A stretch of 64,000 bases of DNA. It comes from Plasticicumulans lactativorans (GTDB taxonomy: Bacteria; Pseudomonadota; Gammaproteobacteria; Competibacterales; Competibacteraceae). The stretch lies in assembly GCF_004341245.1 (NCBI RefSeq), contig NZ_SLWY01000008.1, positions 124,001 to 188,000 of the forward strand. The letters run 5' to 3'. The first letter of the stretch is position 1; every line of letters starts with the position of its first letter. A program made the translations under genes and the position numbers. Of this stretch, positions 55,810 through 64,000 are shown piece after piece. The notes below the pieces were generated by a model that saw nothing but the letters and a program-made list of their open reading frames with translations, searched no databases and was not told where the DNA came from.

Positions 55810-58800
55810 CTAGAAGCGATAGCCGAAGTTCAGTTCGAAGCCGTTGTCGCCGTCGGCACGGGTGAAGGTGACCCCCATGCTGACGTTCTCGCCCACCGCC
55901 TTGCCGACGCCGACGCGCGTGGTGACGGCGAAGCCGAGCTTCTGGAAGTTGTCGACGGCGAGGTCCGAGCCGTAATAGCGGGTGTCGGCCACCCACGCCG
56001 ACCAGCGCGCGCCGCCGCCGAGCGGCGTGCCTTCGAGCGGGCCGCCGACCCGCAGCGCATTGCGCAGCGCGGTCTCGTGCAGGTTGTAACGGGCGTCGAG
56101 GTCGACCACGTCGCCACCGACCGAAGTGTAGTAGCCGAGCTGGTTGTCCATGCCGAACTCGTAGCGCCCGCCCGCGCCGAACTTGGTGCGGTAGTGGCTG
56201 GTCAGCGAGGCCGAGGCGAGCGAGCCGATGTGGTTGTAGTCGTCGTCGACCACCGTGCCCCAGCGCACGATCGGCTTGAGCTGCCAGTCCTCGTTCATCG
56301 GGATGCGCACGCCGCCGCCCACCGAGACGCTGTAGTCGCGCCGGTCGACGCCGTGGCCCTCGGTGGAGATGGTGGTGATCGGCATGTCGAGCAGCGCGGT
56401 CCAGCCGTTCGAAAGCTTCCAGCTGTACTGCAGCGGGAACTGCTCGTAGTGCTGGTTGAAGCCGTTCGACGAGAACTGGCCGTGGATGTAGTCGATGCCG
56501 GCGACACCCTGGGCGAAGCCGATCTCGGTGGGGTCGAGCAGGAAGCCCGCCGCCTCGTCCGACGAGACCATGCGCGCGATCAGGCTGGTCGGGTTGCCGC
56601 CGATCAGGTCGACCGGTGACAGTTCGGCGTTCTGGTTCGGCGTCGGGATGCCGAGCTGCACCGCGTTGGCGCTGTAGCTCGCGCTCGCGGCGAACAGCGG
56701 CAGCGACGAGACGACGTTGCTGAACTCCCCGGTGATGCCCTGGTCGGCGGTCAGCACGGTGTAGCTGGTGCCGGCCTTGAAGCCGCCGTCGACCGAACTG
56801 ATCTGCACCGTGCCGCCGTTGATCTGCACCGTGCCGGTGGCGTGCACGAGGTCGGCGTTGCCGGCGCTGTCGACCTCGACGTGGAACACCGAACCCGACG
56901 CGAAGCTCACCGAGCCCACCGTCAGCGTGCCGATCGAGTTGCCGGGGTCGAGCATGCCGGCGACCGCGATCGCGCCGGGGACGGTGCCGACGCCGCCGAA
57001 CACGCCGCCGCTGCCGACGCTCACCTGGCCGCCGAGCGTGCCGTTGACCGCCAGGCGGCCGGCGGTGACCTCGGTGAGCCCGGTGAACGCGCCGCTGTCG
57101 CCGCTCAGGCTGAAGGCGCCGTTGCCGCGCTTCTCGAACACGCCGCCGCCGGCGAGCGTGCCGGCGAAGCTGCCACCGCCGGCCACGTCGAGGACGAACC
57201 GCGATTCGCCGCCGATGAGGACGCCGCCGGCGCCGGCGAGCCCGCGCAGCGTCTGCTGGTTACCGCCGATCTCGACCCCGGCGCCGCTCGCCACGGTGAC
57301 GCCGGCGCTGTTGGCGAGCACGTCATCACCGGTGAGTACCAGCGTGCCGGCATCGACGGCCACCGCGCCGCTGTAGCCGCTGCCGTTGCCGCTCAGCGCG
57401 AGGATGCCGCCGGCCACCGTCAGCGGCCCGCTGCCGCTGAAGCTGCCGGCGAGCGTCAGCGCACCGCTGCCGGCCTTGGTCAGCGGCGCACCGTCGAGGC
57501 CGTTGAGCGCACCGGAGAACACCGCCGACTCGCCCGGGTCGAGCGTCAGCGCCGCGCTGTAGTCGAGGCTGCCGGCACCGATGAGATCGTGCAGCGTCTG
57601 CCGGGTGCCGCCGGCGAGGACGCTGGCGCCGCTGGCGATGGCGAGCGTGCCGCTGCTGGCGAGCACGTCGTCGGCGGCGAGCACCAGGCTGCCGGCACTG
57701 ACGACCACCGTGCCGGTGTAGCCGCTGCCACTGCCAGCCAGCGTCAGCGTGCCACCGGCCACCGTCAGCGGCCCGCTGCCGCTGAAGCTGCCGGCGAGCG
57801 TCAGCGCACCGGCGCCGGTCTTGGTCAGCGCCGCGCCACCGAGGCCGGTCAGCGCCCCGGAGAAGGTCGTCGTGCCGGCCTGGCCGAGCGTCAGCGCCGC
57901 GCTGTAATCGAGGCTGCCGGCACCGCTCAAGTCGTGCAGCGTCTGCCGGGTACCGCCGGCGAGGACGCTGGCGCCGCTGGCGATGGCGAGCGCGCTGCTG
58001 TTGGCGAGCACGTCGTTGCCGGTGAGCACCAGGCTGCCGCTGCTGACGCCGACCGCGCCGGTATAGCCGCTGCCACTGCCAGCCAGCGTCAGCGTGCCAC
58101 CGGCCACCGTCAGCGGCCCGCTGCCGCTGAGGCTGCCGGCGAGCGTGAGCGCACCGGCGCCGGTCTTGGTCAGCGCCGCGCCACCGAGGCCGGTCAGCGC
58201 CCCGGAGAAGGTCGTCGTGCCGGCCTGGTCGAGCGTCAGCGCCGCGCTGTAGTCGAGGCTGCCGGCACCGCTCAGCTCGTGCAGCGTCTGCTGGGTACCG
58301 CCGGCGACGATCAGCGCGTCGGCGGCGATCGTCACCGAGGCGAGCGTCGCCAGCGCATCGTCCGCGCCCAGCGTCAGCTGCCCGCTCGCGACCTGCAGCG
58401 GACCGGTGAGCGTGAGCGGGCTGTCGAGGCGCAGCGCACCGATCTCCGTGACCAGGCTGCCGCTGCCGTTGATCGTGAGGCCGAACGTGCGCTCGCCTTC
58501 GGTCTGGCCCTGCAGGATCAGCACGCCGTCGGTGTGCACCGTGCCGGTACCCGAGACGTCGGCGAGCGTCTGCGTGGTGGTGGTGAGGTCGAGCAGCGCA
58601 CCGGCGGCGACGCTGACGGCCTGGTTGCCGTCGAGCACGCCGTTCGCCGACGCCGTCAGTTGCAGCGTGCCGGCTTCGACCGCCAGGGTGTTGAAGCCGG
58701 GCAGGCTGCCGGCGAGCGTGAGCTGCGCCGGACCGAGCTTGCCGAGGGTTCCGGCACCGCCGCTGATGGCACCGGCGAACACCGTGTCGACGGTGTTCTC

Positions 58801-61638
58801 GAAGTAGAGATTGGCGCCGTCGACGGTGATGGTGCCGCTGCCGGTGACGTTGGGCAGCGTCTGCACCGTGCCGTCGGCGGCCAGCGTGGCGCCGCTGGCG
58901 ATGTCGAGCCCGCCGGCGCTGGCGAGCGCATTGTCGGCGACGAGCGTCAAGGTGCCGCTCGCCACCGCCACGCTGCCGCTCAGCGTCGCCGGCGTCAGCA
59001 GGCTGGCATTCGGCGCCGCGAACACGAACTGCCCCGGGCCGGCCAGCTCGACCGCGAGCGCGGCGTTGCCGTTGCCGTCGCCGACGAAGGTCAGCTGCCC
59101 CGCGCTGCTGACACGCCCGCTGCCGGCGACGCTGCCGAGGGTCTGCGTGGAGGCGGCGAAGTCGAGCGTCGCGCCGGCGTCGACCTGCGGCGTGAAGCCA
59201 CTCCCGAGCGACGCGAACACCTCGTCATGCGTCAGTTGCAGCGTGCCGGCGGCAACGCTGAGGCTGCCGAGCGACAGCGGCAGCGTGCCGCTCAGCGTCA
59301 GCATCGCCGCGCCGGTCTTGGTGATCGACAGCGCGGTGTCGTTCAGGTCGCCGCTGAACACGGTGTCGACGCTGTTGTCGAGCGTCAGCGCGGCGTTGAA
59401 CAGGTCGATCGCGCCGCTGCCGCTCAGGTTGTGCAGCGTCTGCGCGATCGACGGCAGCGAGCCGGAGTGGATCTCGAGCACCGAGGCGGCGTCGAGCGTG
59501 ACCGAACCGGCACTGGCGATGGCGTCGGTCGGGTTCAGCGACACGGTGGCGTTGACCAGCTGCACCGCACCCGTAAAGGTCGCAACGGTGTTGAGGTCGT
59601 AGAAGGCATTGCTGAACACCAGCGTGCCGCTGCCGCCGATCACCGGGTCGATCCCGGCGCCCGACGGCGAGGCGTCCAGCGTCAGCGTGCCGTTGACCAG
59701 CACGCTGCCGCCGCCCTGCAGGCCGGCGAGCGTCTGCTGCGCACCGGCGAGGTCGAGCGTGGCGCCGACCTCGACGAAGGGGGCGAGGTGGGCGGCGAGC
59801 ACGTCGCTGCCGCTCAGGCGCAGCGTGCCCTGGTCGACTGTGAGCGTGGCCAGCACCGGCAGCGGCGCGGTCTGGTTCAGCGTCAGGGCGCCGGTGCCGG
59901 TCTTGGTCAGGTTGTCGATGCTGCCGCTCAGCGTGCCGTCGAACACCGTGTCGGTGGTGTTGGCGAGGGTCACGTCGATGACGTCGAAGCTCGCGCTGCC
60001 GCCGCCGCTCAGGTTGTTCAGCGTCGCCGTGTCGCCGGAGCTCGCGAGTTCGGCGCCGACGTCGATGGTGATGCTCGCGGCCGTGTCGAGCTGGTTGCCG
60101 CCCTGCGTGAGCGTGCCGCTCTCGACGGTGACCGGGCCGCTCAGGCCGTAGCTCGCCGCGGTGAGGTCGACGTCGCCGTTGCGCGTGAGCATCCCGCCGC
60201 CGCCGCTCAGCGCGGTGCCGACCGCGATCGGGCCGGCGTTGGCGTCGAACACGATCAGGCCGCCGGCACCGACGTTGACGCTGCCGCTGCCGGAGAGGCT
60301 GCCGAAGGTCTGCTGGGTGGCGCCGAGGTCGAGCGTGGCGCCCGAGGCGACCGTCACCACCACGTCGAACTCGGGCGCCTGGAAGCTCGCCGCGCCGGGC
60401 AGCGCGTCGTTGCTGCCGAGCACGAGGGTGCCGGCGTTCACCGCGAGGCTGCCGGCGCTGTAGAGGATGCCGTTCAGCGTCAGGCTGCCGCTGCCCTCCT
60501 TCACCAGCGCCGCCTCGCCCGAGCCGAAGTGGTCGCCGCTGAAGCTGGTGTCGGTGTCGTTGACGAAGGTGAGCGTGGGCGTGCCGAAGGCGAAGACGAC
60601 GCCGCTGCCGCCGAAGTTGTGGAAGGTCTGGTCGCCGCCGGCGACGTCCAGCGCGCCGCCGTCGAGGGTCACGCGGCTCGCCGCGGCGATGGCGTCGGCG
60701 ACGGTGAGCGTCAGCGTGCTGGACTGCACCAGGAGGCCGCCGGTGATCGCGAGCGGCGTGCCGAGGCTGAGGTCGCGCTGCACCGTGAAGTCGCCGCTGC
60801 CGGTCATCGTCGCGGCGAACGCCGGCAACGCCGCGGCGTCGGCGGTGAGCGTCAGCGTGCCGTCGACGTTCACGGTGCCGGTGCCGAGGATGCCGGCGAG
60901 GGTGTGGTTGCCGCTGCCGAGGTCGAGCGTGGCGCCGCTCGCCACCAGCGGGGCGGCGAAGCTCGGCAGGCTCGCGCCGGCGCCGAGCACCACGCTGCCG
61001 AGCGTGACGTTGAGCAGGCCGGTGGCGATGGCGGGGGGCGTGGCACCGCTGCCGCTGAGGCTGCCGTTCAGGGTCAGCGTGCCGCTGCCGATCTTGGTCA
61101 GCACCGCGTCGGGAGCGATGACGATGTTGCCGTCGAAGGTGCTGCCGCTGAGGTTGTCGAGCACCAGGCCGTTGCCGGTCTCGATCGTGAAGGCGCCGCT
61201 GAGCTCGTGCATCGTCACCACGGGGGCGACGTCGGGCACCTCCGGCACCAGGTCGAGGGTGCCGGCGAACGCCGCCATCGCGCCGGCGCTGATGTCGAAC
61301 ACGCCCGGCCCGGCGAGGGTCAGCGTGCCGGCGCCGCCGACCGGCCCCGAGAACGCGACGCTGTGGCCGGCATCGGGTACCGCGAAGGTGCCGCCGGCCG
61401 GATTGACGATGGTGATGCGCGAGTAGGTGGTGAAGCCTGGGCTCAGCGCGTTGATCCGCCCACCCTCGAAGAACACGATGTCGGTGGGTTCGGCGGCGAC
61501 GTCGGTCTGGTCCGCGGCATCGATCGTCGAGTTGACGATGACGTTGGCGGCAAGCGCCGGCGCCGCCGCGAACACGCCGAGCAGGCCGAGGCCGCGGCCC
61601 GGCGCTACGAGGAAATCGGCCATCTCGACCCTGCGCAT
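55810..61638 (-). CDS. Type V autotransporter with beta-strand repeat passenger
   Basis: 1942-residue surface protein. Signal peptide to about residue 31 (GLLGVFAAAPALA), a passenger of some 1650 residues built from autotransporter-associated beta-strand repeats (pattern LTKTGAGALTLAG with VxxGTLxLxGxxxL), and a C-terminal autotransporter barrel of about 270 residues ending FELNFGYRF. The passenger should fold as a long beta-helix. No protease motif is seen. An almost perfect 345-bp repeat lies within it. ATG 61638 has a G-rich ribosome site; the codon before it is TTG. Adhesion or biofilm is the usual role of such proteins, inferred. Confidence 0.92.
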   Translation of the reverse strand: MRRVEMADFLVAPGRGLGLLGVFAAAPALAANVIVNSTIDAADQTDVAAEPTDIVFFEGGRINALSPGFTTYSRITIVNPAGGTFAVPDAGHSVAFSGPVGGAGTLTLAGPGVFDISAGAMAAFAGTLDLVPEVPDVAPVVTMHELSGAFTIETGNGLVLDNLSGSTFDGNIVIAPDAVLTKIGSGTLTLNGSLSGSGATPPAIATGLLNVTLGSVVLGAGASLPSFAAPLVASGATLDLGSGNHTLAGILGTGTVNVDGTLTLTADAAALPAFAATMTGSGDFTVQRDLSLGTPLAITGGLLVQSSTLTLTVADAIAAASRVTLDGGALDVAGGDQTFHNFGGSGVVFAFGTPTLTFVNDTDTSFSGDHFGSGEAALVKEGSGSLTLNGILYSAGSLAVNAGTLVLGSNDALPGAASFQAPEFDVVVTVASGATLDLGATQQTFGSLSGSGSVNVGAGGLIVFDANAGPIAVGTALSGGGGMLTRNGDVDLTAASYGLSGPVTVESGTLTQGGNQLDTAASITIDVGAELASSGDTATLNNLSGGGSASFDVIDVTLANTTDTVFDGTLSGSIDNLTKTGTGALTLNQTAPLPVLATLTVDQGTLRLSGSDVLAAHLAPFVEVGATLDLAGAQQTLAGLQGGGSVLVNGTLTLDASPSGAGIDPVIGGSGTLVFSNAFYDLNTVATFTGAVQLVNATVSLNPTDAIASAGSVTLDAASVLEIHSGSLPSIAQTLHNLSGSGAIDLFNAALTLDNSVDTVFSGDLNDTALSITKTGAAMLTLSGTLPLSLGSLSVAAGTLQLTHDEVFASLGSGFTPQVDAGATLDFAASTQTLGSVAGSGRVSSAGQLTFVGDGNGNAALAVELAGPGQFVFAAPNASLLTPATLSGSVAVASGTLTLVADNALASAGGLDIASGATLAADGTVQTLPNVTGSGTITVDGANLYFENTVDTVFAGAISGGAGTLGKLGPAQLTLAGSLPGFNTLAVEAGTLQLTASANGVLDGNQAVSVAAGALLDLTTTTQTLADVSGTGTVHTDGVLILQGQTEGERTFGLTINGSGSLVTEIGALRLDSPLTLTGPLQVASGQLTLGADDALATLASVTIAADALIVAGGTQQTLHELSGAGSLDYSAALTLDQAGTTTFSGALTGLGGAALTKTGAGALTLAGSLSGSGPLTVAGGTLTLAGSGSGYTGAVGVSSGSLVLTGNDVLANSSALAIASGASVLAGGTRQTLHDLSGAGSLDYSAALTLGQAGTTTFSGALTGLGGAALTKTGAGALTLAGSFSGSGPLTVAGGTLTLAGSGSGYTGTVVVSAGSLVLAADDVLASSGTLAIASGASVLAGGTRQTLHDLIGAGSLDYSAALTLDPGESAVFSGALNGLDGAPLTKAGSGALTLAGSFSGSGPLTVAGGILALSGNGSGYSGAVAVDAGTLVLTGDDVLANSAGVTVASGAGVEIGGNQQTLRGLAGAGGVLIGGESRFVLDVAGGGSFAGTLAGGGVFEKRGNGAFSLSGDSGAFTGLTEVTAGRLAVNGTLGGQVSVGSGGVFGGVGTVPGAIAVAGMLDPGNSIGTLTVGSVSFASGSVFHVEVDSAGNADLVHATGTVQINGGTVQISSVDGGFKAGTSYTVLTADQGITGEFSNVVSSLPLFAASASYSANAVQLGIPTPNQNAELSPVDLIGGNPTSLIARMVSSDEAAGFLLDPTEIGFAQGVAGIDYIHGQFSSNGFNQHYEQFPLQYSWKLSNGWTALLDMPITTISTEGHGVDRRDYSVSVGGGVRIPMNEDWQLKPIVRWGTVVDDDYNHIGSLASASLTSHYRTKFGAGGRYEFGMDNQLGYYTSVGGDVVDLDARYNLHETALRNALRVGGPLEGTPLGGGARWSAWVADTRYYGSDLAVDNFQKLGFAVTTRVGVGKAVGENVSMGVTFTRADGDNGFELNFGYRF
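57246..58310 (-). repeat. 345-bp in-frame tandem repeats in the autotransporter passenger
   Basis: The marker GCAGCGTCTG (plus-strand reading) recurs at 57246, 57591, 57936 and 58281, exactly 345 bp (115 codons) apart. The units around 57.6-58.3 kb differ by only a few bases over long stretches; the outer copies are more diverged. Each encodes one beta-helix block (SLDYSAALTL...TTTFSGALTGLGGA). Confidence 0.9.
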
Positions 61639-61957
61639 CAAGTCCGCCCCCCGAGGTCACGAAAAACTGTGACGAACTGTATCAGCGGATTCGCGGCTTG
61701 CACGTGAATTGCGCGTGTCCGCAGCCGCCCCGGACCGCAGCCGGCGCCCGGATCACCGGGCGATGGCGGTAGTCGGGCAGCCCGATGGGCGCGCGGCGGG
61801 AGGCGAAGACGTCGTCGAACGTCGGGTCGAGGTGCATCTGCGGCAGCGGCCGGTCGACCTGCTGCCGGTGGTCCAGGCAGGGGGCGGTCGGTCCGCATCA
61901 GCACCCCCGGCGCGAACGCGCAGGCCTGCACGCGCAGGTTGCGTGGGCAGCGCGTGG
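61639..61957 (-). other. Gap upstream of the autotransporter; possible gene remnant
   Basis: About 320 bp without an intact gene. On the minus strand an open frame without a good start ends at 61682 and reads DRPLPQMHLDPTFDDVF then SRRAPIGLPDYRHRPVIRAP, which looks like real coding sequence. The frame just upstream (NLRVQACAFAPGVLMRTDRP) seems to continue it after a shift. I do not recognise the family. The promoter of the autotransporter gene should also lie here. Confidence 0.35.
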
Positions 61958-62191
61958 TCAAGTGCCCAGCCAGGCCAACAGTTCGTCCTTGCTCGGCATC
62001 CGCCCGGACACCTTGACCTCCTCATCCACGACCAGGGCCGGTGTCGCCATGATGGGGTAGGCCATGATTTCGTCCATGTCCTTCACGTGCTCGAAGGTGG
62101 CGTCGATGCCGAGTTCGGCCACGGCCTCGCGGGTCAGTTGCTCCAGGCGATTGCACTTCGCGCAGCCACTTCCCAGGATCTTGATCAGCAT
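61958..62191 (-). CDS. Small CxxC thioredoxin-fold protein
   Basis: 77 residues of the redox-active disulfide protein 2 family: MLIKILGSGCAKCNRLEQL with CAKC as active site, then a cis-Pro segment MATPALVVD. Such proteins often follow ArsP-type permeases in metal resistance operons, as here. ATG 62191 has GGGAG about nine bases upstream; a GTG at 62212 overlapping the permease stop is the alternative. Cytoplasmic; role in metalloid or thiol redox is inferred. Confidence 0.88.
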   Translation of the reverse strand: MLIKILGSGCAKCNRLEQLTREAVAELGIDATFEHVKDMDEIMAYPIMATPALVVDEEVKVSGRMPSKDELLAWLGT

Positions 62192-62208
62192 GAAGATGTT
62201 CTCCCGGT

Positions 62209-63639
62209 TCACGCCTTGCGGCGGGTTTCAATCACGTGCAGCGTGCCGACGATGAGGGCGACAAAGCCCGCCACCGCGGCTGCCAGCACTCCGAGCGGCA
62301 TCCCGTTTATCCAGGCACCGTAGGTCAGGCCGGAAACGGTCGAGAACAGTGCCACCAGCCCCACGTAGCTCCAGGCCCGCAGCTTGCCGATGATGGCGGC
62401 GGTGATCAGGATGCTTTGCAGCGACAGTTCGGGGTCCGCCATCAGATAGGCGATCAGCGGCCCCGGGTGCATGCCCAGCGACAGGAACATCTTGGCGATG
62501 GGCACTTCGACCAGGGTCGGGAAGTACATGAAGACACCGAACACCACGCCGGCCAGATTGGCCAGGAGGGTGTTCTCGCCGGCCACCGTGCGAATCCACT
62601 CGGGCCGGATGAAGACGCGAATGACCCCGACCAGGAAGACGCCGAGCACCAGCAGCGGGAAGATCTGCTTCACGAACCGCCAGGTTTCCCAAAGCCACTG
62701 CCGGACATCCCAGGCATCGAAACGCCGCGCCAGCGGAACGAGGGCGAGGCAGAACGAGGCGACCGCCAGGGTCCTGCCCGTAATGGTCACTGCCAGGCCG
62801 GTAGCAACAACCCGAATTCCAAGAGCCGCGAAAACCAGCGTCAGGGCCGTCAGCCCCAGCGCTATCGGCGTAAAGCGGTTGAAACCCTCATCGGCCCTGC
62901 CCAGGCCCTTCCAGGCGAACGCGCCAATGCCGGCCAGCAGGCCGATCAGGATGGCGCCCTGCAGGCTGAGGCCTTCGGCGCCGACGGCTTCGTTGACCGG
63001 CACCCAGCGGTCGAGGGTTTGCTGGGCTGCCGCTGCGCCGCTCCAGTCGAGATCGATACCGAACAGGACGGCCGTGAGGAAATCGAGCTTCAAGGTCCCT
63101 GAAACCAGCAGTGCGACCAGCGCGCCGATGAACCCCAGGGTCTTGCCGGGGATTCCGTCGCCCCCGGCAAAGATCCGGGCGTCAGCGACACGGGCGACAT
63201 CGGTCTCGCGGAAGACGATGGCCATGATCATGCCGATGCCGATGCCGAAGGAGAGCGCCAGCAGGATGCGGGCGATGGCGAACTCGGCGCCCAGGGCGAC
63301 TCCGGTATAGGCCAGGGCCAGAATATTGGCGGCAGGGGCGAAGAACAGAAAGGTAACCGCCGGGCCGAGACCGGCCCCCTTTCTGTAGATGCCCGCGAAC
63401 AGCGGCTGGATGGTGCAGGAGCAGACCGCCAGCAGGCTGCCGGCGCCTGCGGCTGCCGAGTAGGACTTCCACTTGGGCGCATCCGGCCCCAGGAAGCGGA
63501 TGATGGACGGCTGCGGCACCAGGGCGGAGAGCGCGCCGGCAATGAAGAACGCCGGCACCAGGCAGAGCAGCACGTGGGCTGCCAGGTAGGAGGCCAGGCT
63601 GTCCAGGCCGCCCTGAAACGCGGTCATCACCCCGTCCAT
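62209..63639 (-). CDS. ArsP/DUF318-type permease
   Basis: 476-residue inner-membrane protein in two halves of about five helices each. The first half has AVCSCTIQPLFAGIYRKGAGLGPAVTFL with the conserved Cys pair, the second PTLVEVPIAKMFLSLGMHPGPLIAYLM. This is the permease family of ArsP, which exports trivalent organoarsenicals, and of related metal exporters. GGGGAG is seven bases before ATG 63639. It lies 30 bp after an ACR3 gene and is followed by a CxxC protein, so arsenic is the likely substrate. Confidence 0.87.
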   Translation of the reverse strand: MDGVMTAFQGGLDSLASYLAAHVLLCLVPAFFIAGALSALVPQPSIIRFLGPDAPKWKSYSAAAGAGSLLAVCSCTIQPLFAGIYRKGAGLGPAVTFLFFAPAANILALAYTGVALGAEFAIARILLALSFGIGIGMIMAIVFRETDVARVADARIFAGGDGIPGKTLGFIGALVALLVSGTLKLDFLTAVLFGIDLDWSGAAAAQQTLDRWVPVNEAVGAEGLSLQGAILIGLLAGIGAFAWKGLGRADEGFNRFTPIALGLTALTLVFAALGIRVVATGLAVTITGRTLAVASFCLALVPLARRFDAWDVRQWLWETWRFVKQIFPLLVLGVFLVGVIRVFIRPEWIRTVAGENTLLANLAGVVFGVFMYFPTLVEVPIAKMFLSLGMHPGPLIAYLMADPELSLQSILITAAIIGKLRAWSYVGLVALFSTVSGLTYGAWINGMPLGVLAAAVAGFVALIVGTLHVIETRRKA

Positions 63640-63669
63640 GTTCGACTCCCCACCGCTGCGGTGTCGCCG

Positions 63670-64000
63670 CTAGGTTGCTTCGTACCACGCCTTCGAGGCC
63701 TTCACGGCCCTAATCACCAGCAACATCGCCGGCACCTCGATGAGCACGCCCACCACCGTGGCCAGGGCCGCACCCGACTCGAAGCCGAAGAGGCTGATGG
63801 CGGCCGCCACCGCCAGCTCGAAGAAGTTGCTGGCGCCGATCAGCGCCGATGGGCACGCCACGTCGTGCGACTCGCCCAGGTGCCGGTTGAGCCCGTAGGC
63901 GAGCGCCGCATTGAAGAACACCTGGATCAGGATCGGCACGGCCAGCATCGCGATCACCAGCGGCTGCCCGAGCACCGCCTCGCCCTGGAAGGCGAAGAGC
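63670..64000 (-). CDS. arsB: ACR3-family arsenite efflux pump (partial, N-terminus beyond window)
   Basis: The last about 109 residues of an ACR3-type carrier: QGEAVLGQPLVIAML, then FFNAALAYGLNRHLG and ACPSALIGASNFFELAVAAAISLFG, and a final helix ending SKAWYEAT. The Asn/Phe/Glu segment is the usual ACR3 signature. The gene continues past the right edge. It is upstream in the same operon as the ArsP-like permease. Confidence 0.92.
   Translation of the reverse strand, partial: LFAFQGEAVLGQPLVIAMLAVPILIQVFFNAALAYGLNRHLGESHDVACPSALIGASNFFELAVAAAISLFGFESGAALATVVGVLIEVPAMLLVIRAVKASKAWYEAT

Noticed and set aside
57246-58310. CRISPR-like array
   Set aside because: The repeats are 345 bp and in frame with a protein; no short direct repeats with unique spacers or cas genes occur in the window.
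56842-61707. 1621-codon plus-strand open frame opposite the autotransporter
   Set aside because: Its apparent repeats are only the antisense of the passenger repeats, and there is no signal or barrel.

Overview
The window is a high-GC, densely coded chromosome segment of a betaproteobacterium. The gene set and order (PilGHIJ-ChpA chemosensory cluster beside gshB, YqgE-RuvX-PyrR-PyrB-PyrC, PEP-CTERM cargo, YajD, TrxC) fit Rhodocyclales such as Thauera or Azoarcus. This placement comes from gene content and family knowledge; no database search was run.

Layout. 1-6.6 kb (minus): a multi-PAS hybrid histidine kinase cut by the left edge, downstream of an HD-GYP response regulator. 6.8-10.5 kb: a homocysteine S-methyltransferase-like gene, then a Cu(I)-type P1B ATPase with a divergent MerR regulator and a clear 19-bp-spacer MerR promoter. 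10.5-19.4 kb: housekeeping and transport genes (AEC carrier, YajD nuclease, TrxC, cupin, phospholipid methyltransferase, YbaL/Kef antiporter, tRNA-Arg(CCG), EamA exporter, Lrp regulator, MFS carrier, zinc-ribbon protein). 19.5-22.4 kb: a secreted SGNH esterase with a PEP-CTERM-like tail, and a coupled PstS-like protein/outer-membrane beta-barrel pair. 22.4-30.9 kb (minus): a type IV pilus chemosensory operon pilG-pilH-pilI-pilJ-chpA-cheW. 31.1-35.0 kb: gshB-apbE-NusG_II-Gx transporter-tonB, with every junction overlapping by 4 bp. 35.0-39.6 kb: yqgE-ruvX-pyrR-pyrB-pyrC'-pyrK-like.

39.6-42.0 kb holds a lower-GC XhoI/PaeR7I-type restriction-modification pair, a likely acquisition. 42.2-45.5 kb is a gluconate module (LacI-type GntR, GntK, GntP) with two GntR-like operators 22 bp apart. 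45.6-47.9 kb looks like accessory DNA: a decayed LysR gene, a GC-rich palindromic element and a DUF4143 ATPase.

48.1-55.7 kb is a set of B12-independent enzymes. Class Ia ribonucleotide reductase nrdAB lies under a cobalamin riboswitch with its own promoter. The gene before it is metE (B12-independent methionine synthase), read toward nrdA, with divergent metR. This implies B12-dependent counterparts (NrdJ, MetH) elsewhere in the genome. 55.8-61.6 kb encodes a 1942-residue autotransporter with beta-strand repeats, including an almost perfect 345-bp in-frame tandem array. 62-64 kb is the end of an arsenic/metal resistance operon (ACR3 efflux pump cut by the right edge, ArsP-like permease, small CxxC redox protein).

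The long plus-strand open frames opposite the minus-strand genes were judged antisense shadows of GC-rich coding sequence and left out.
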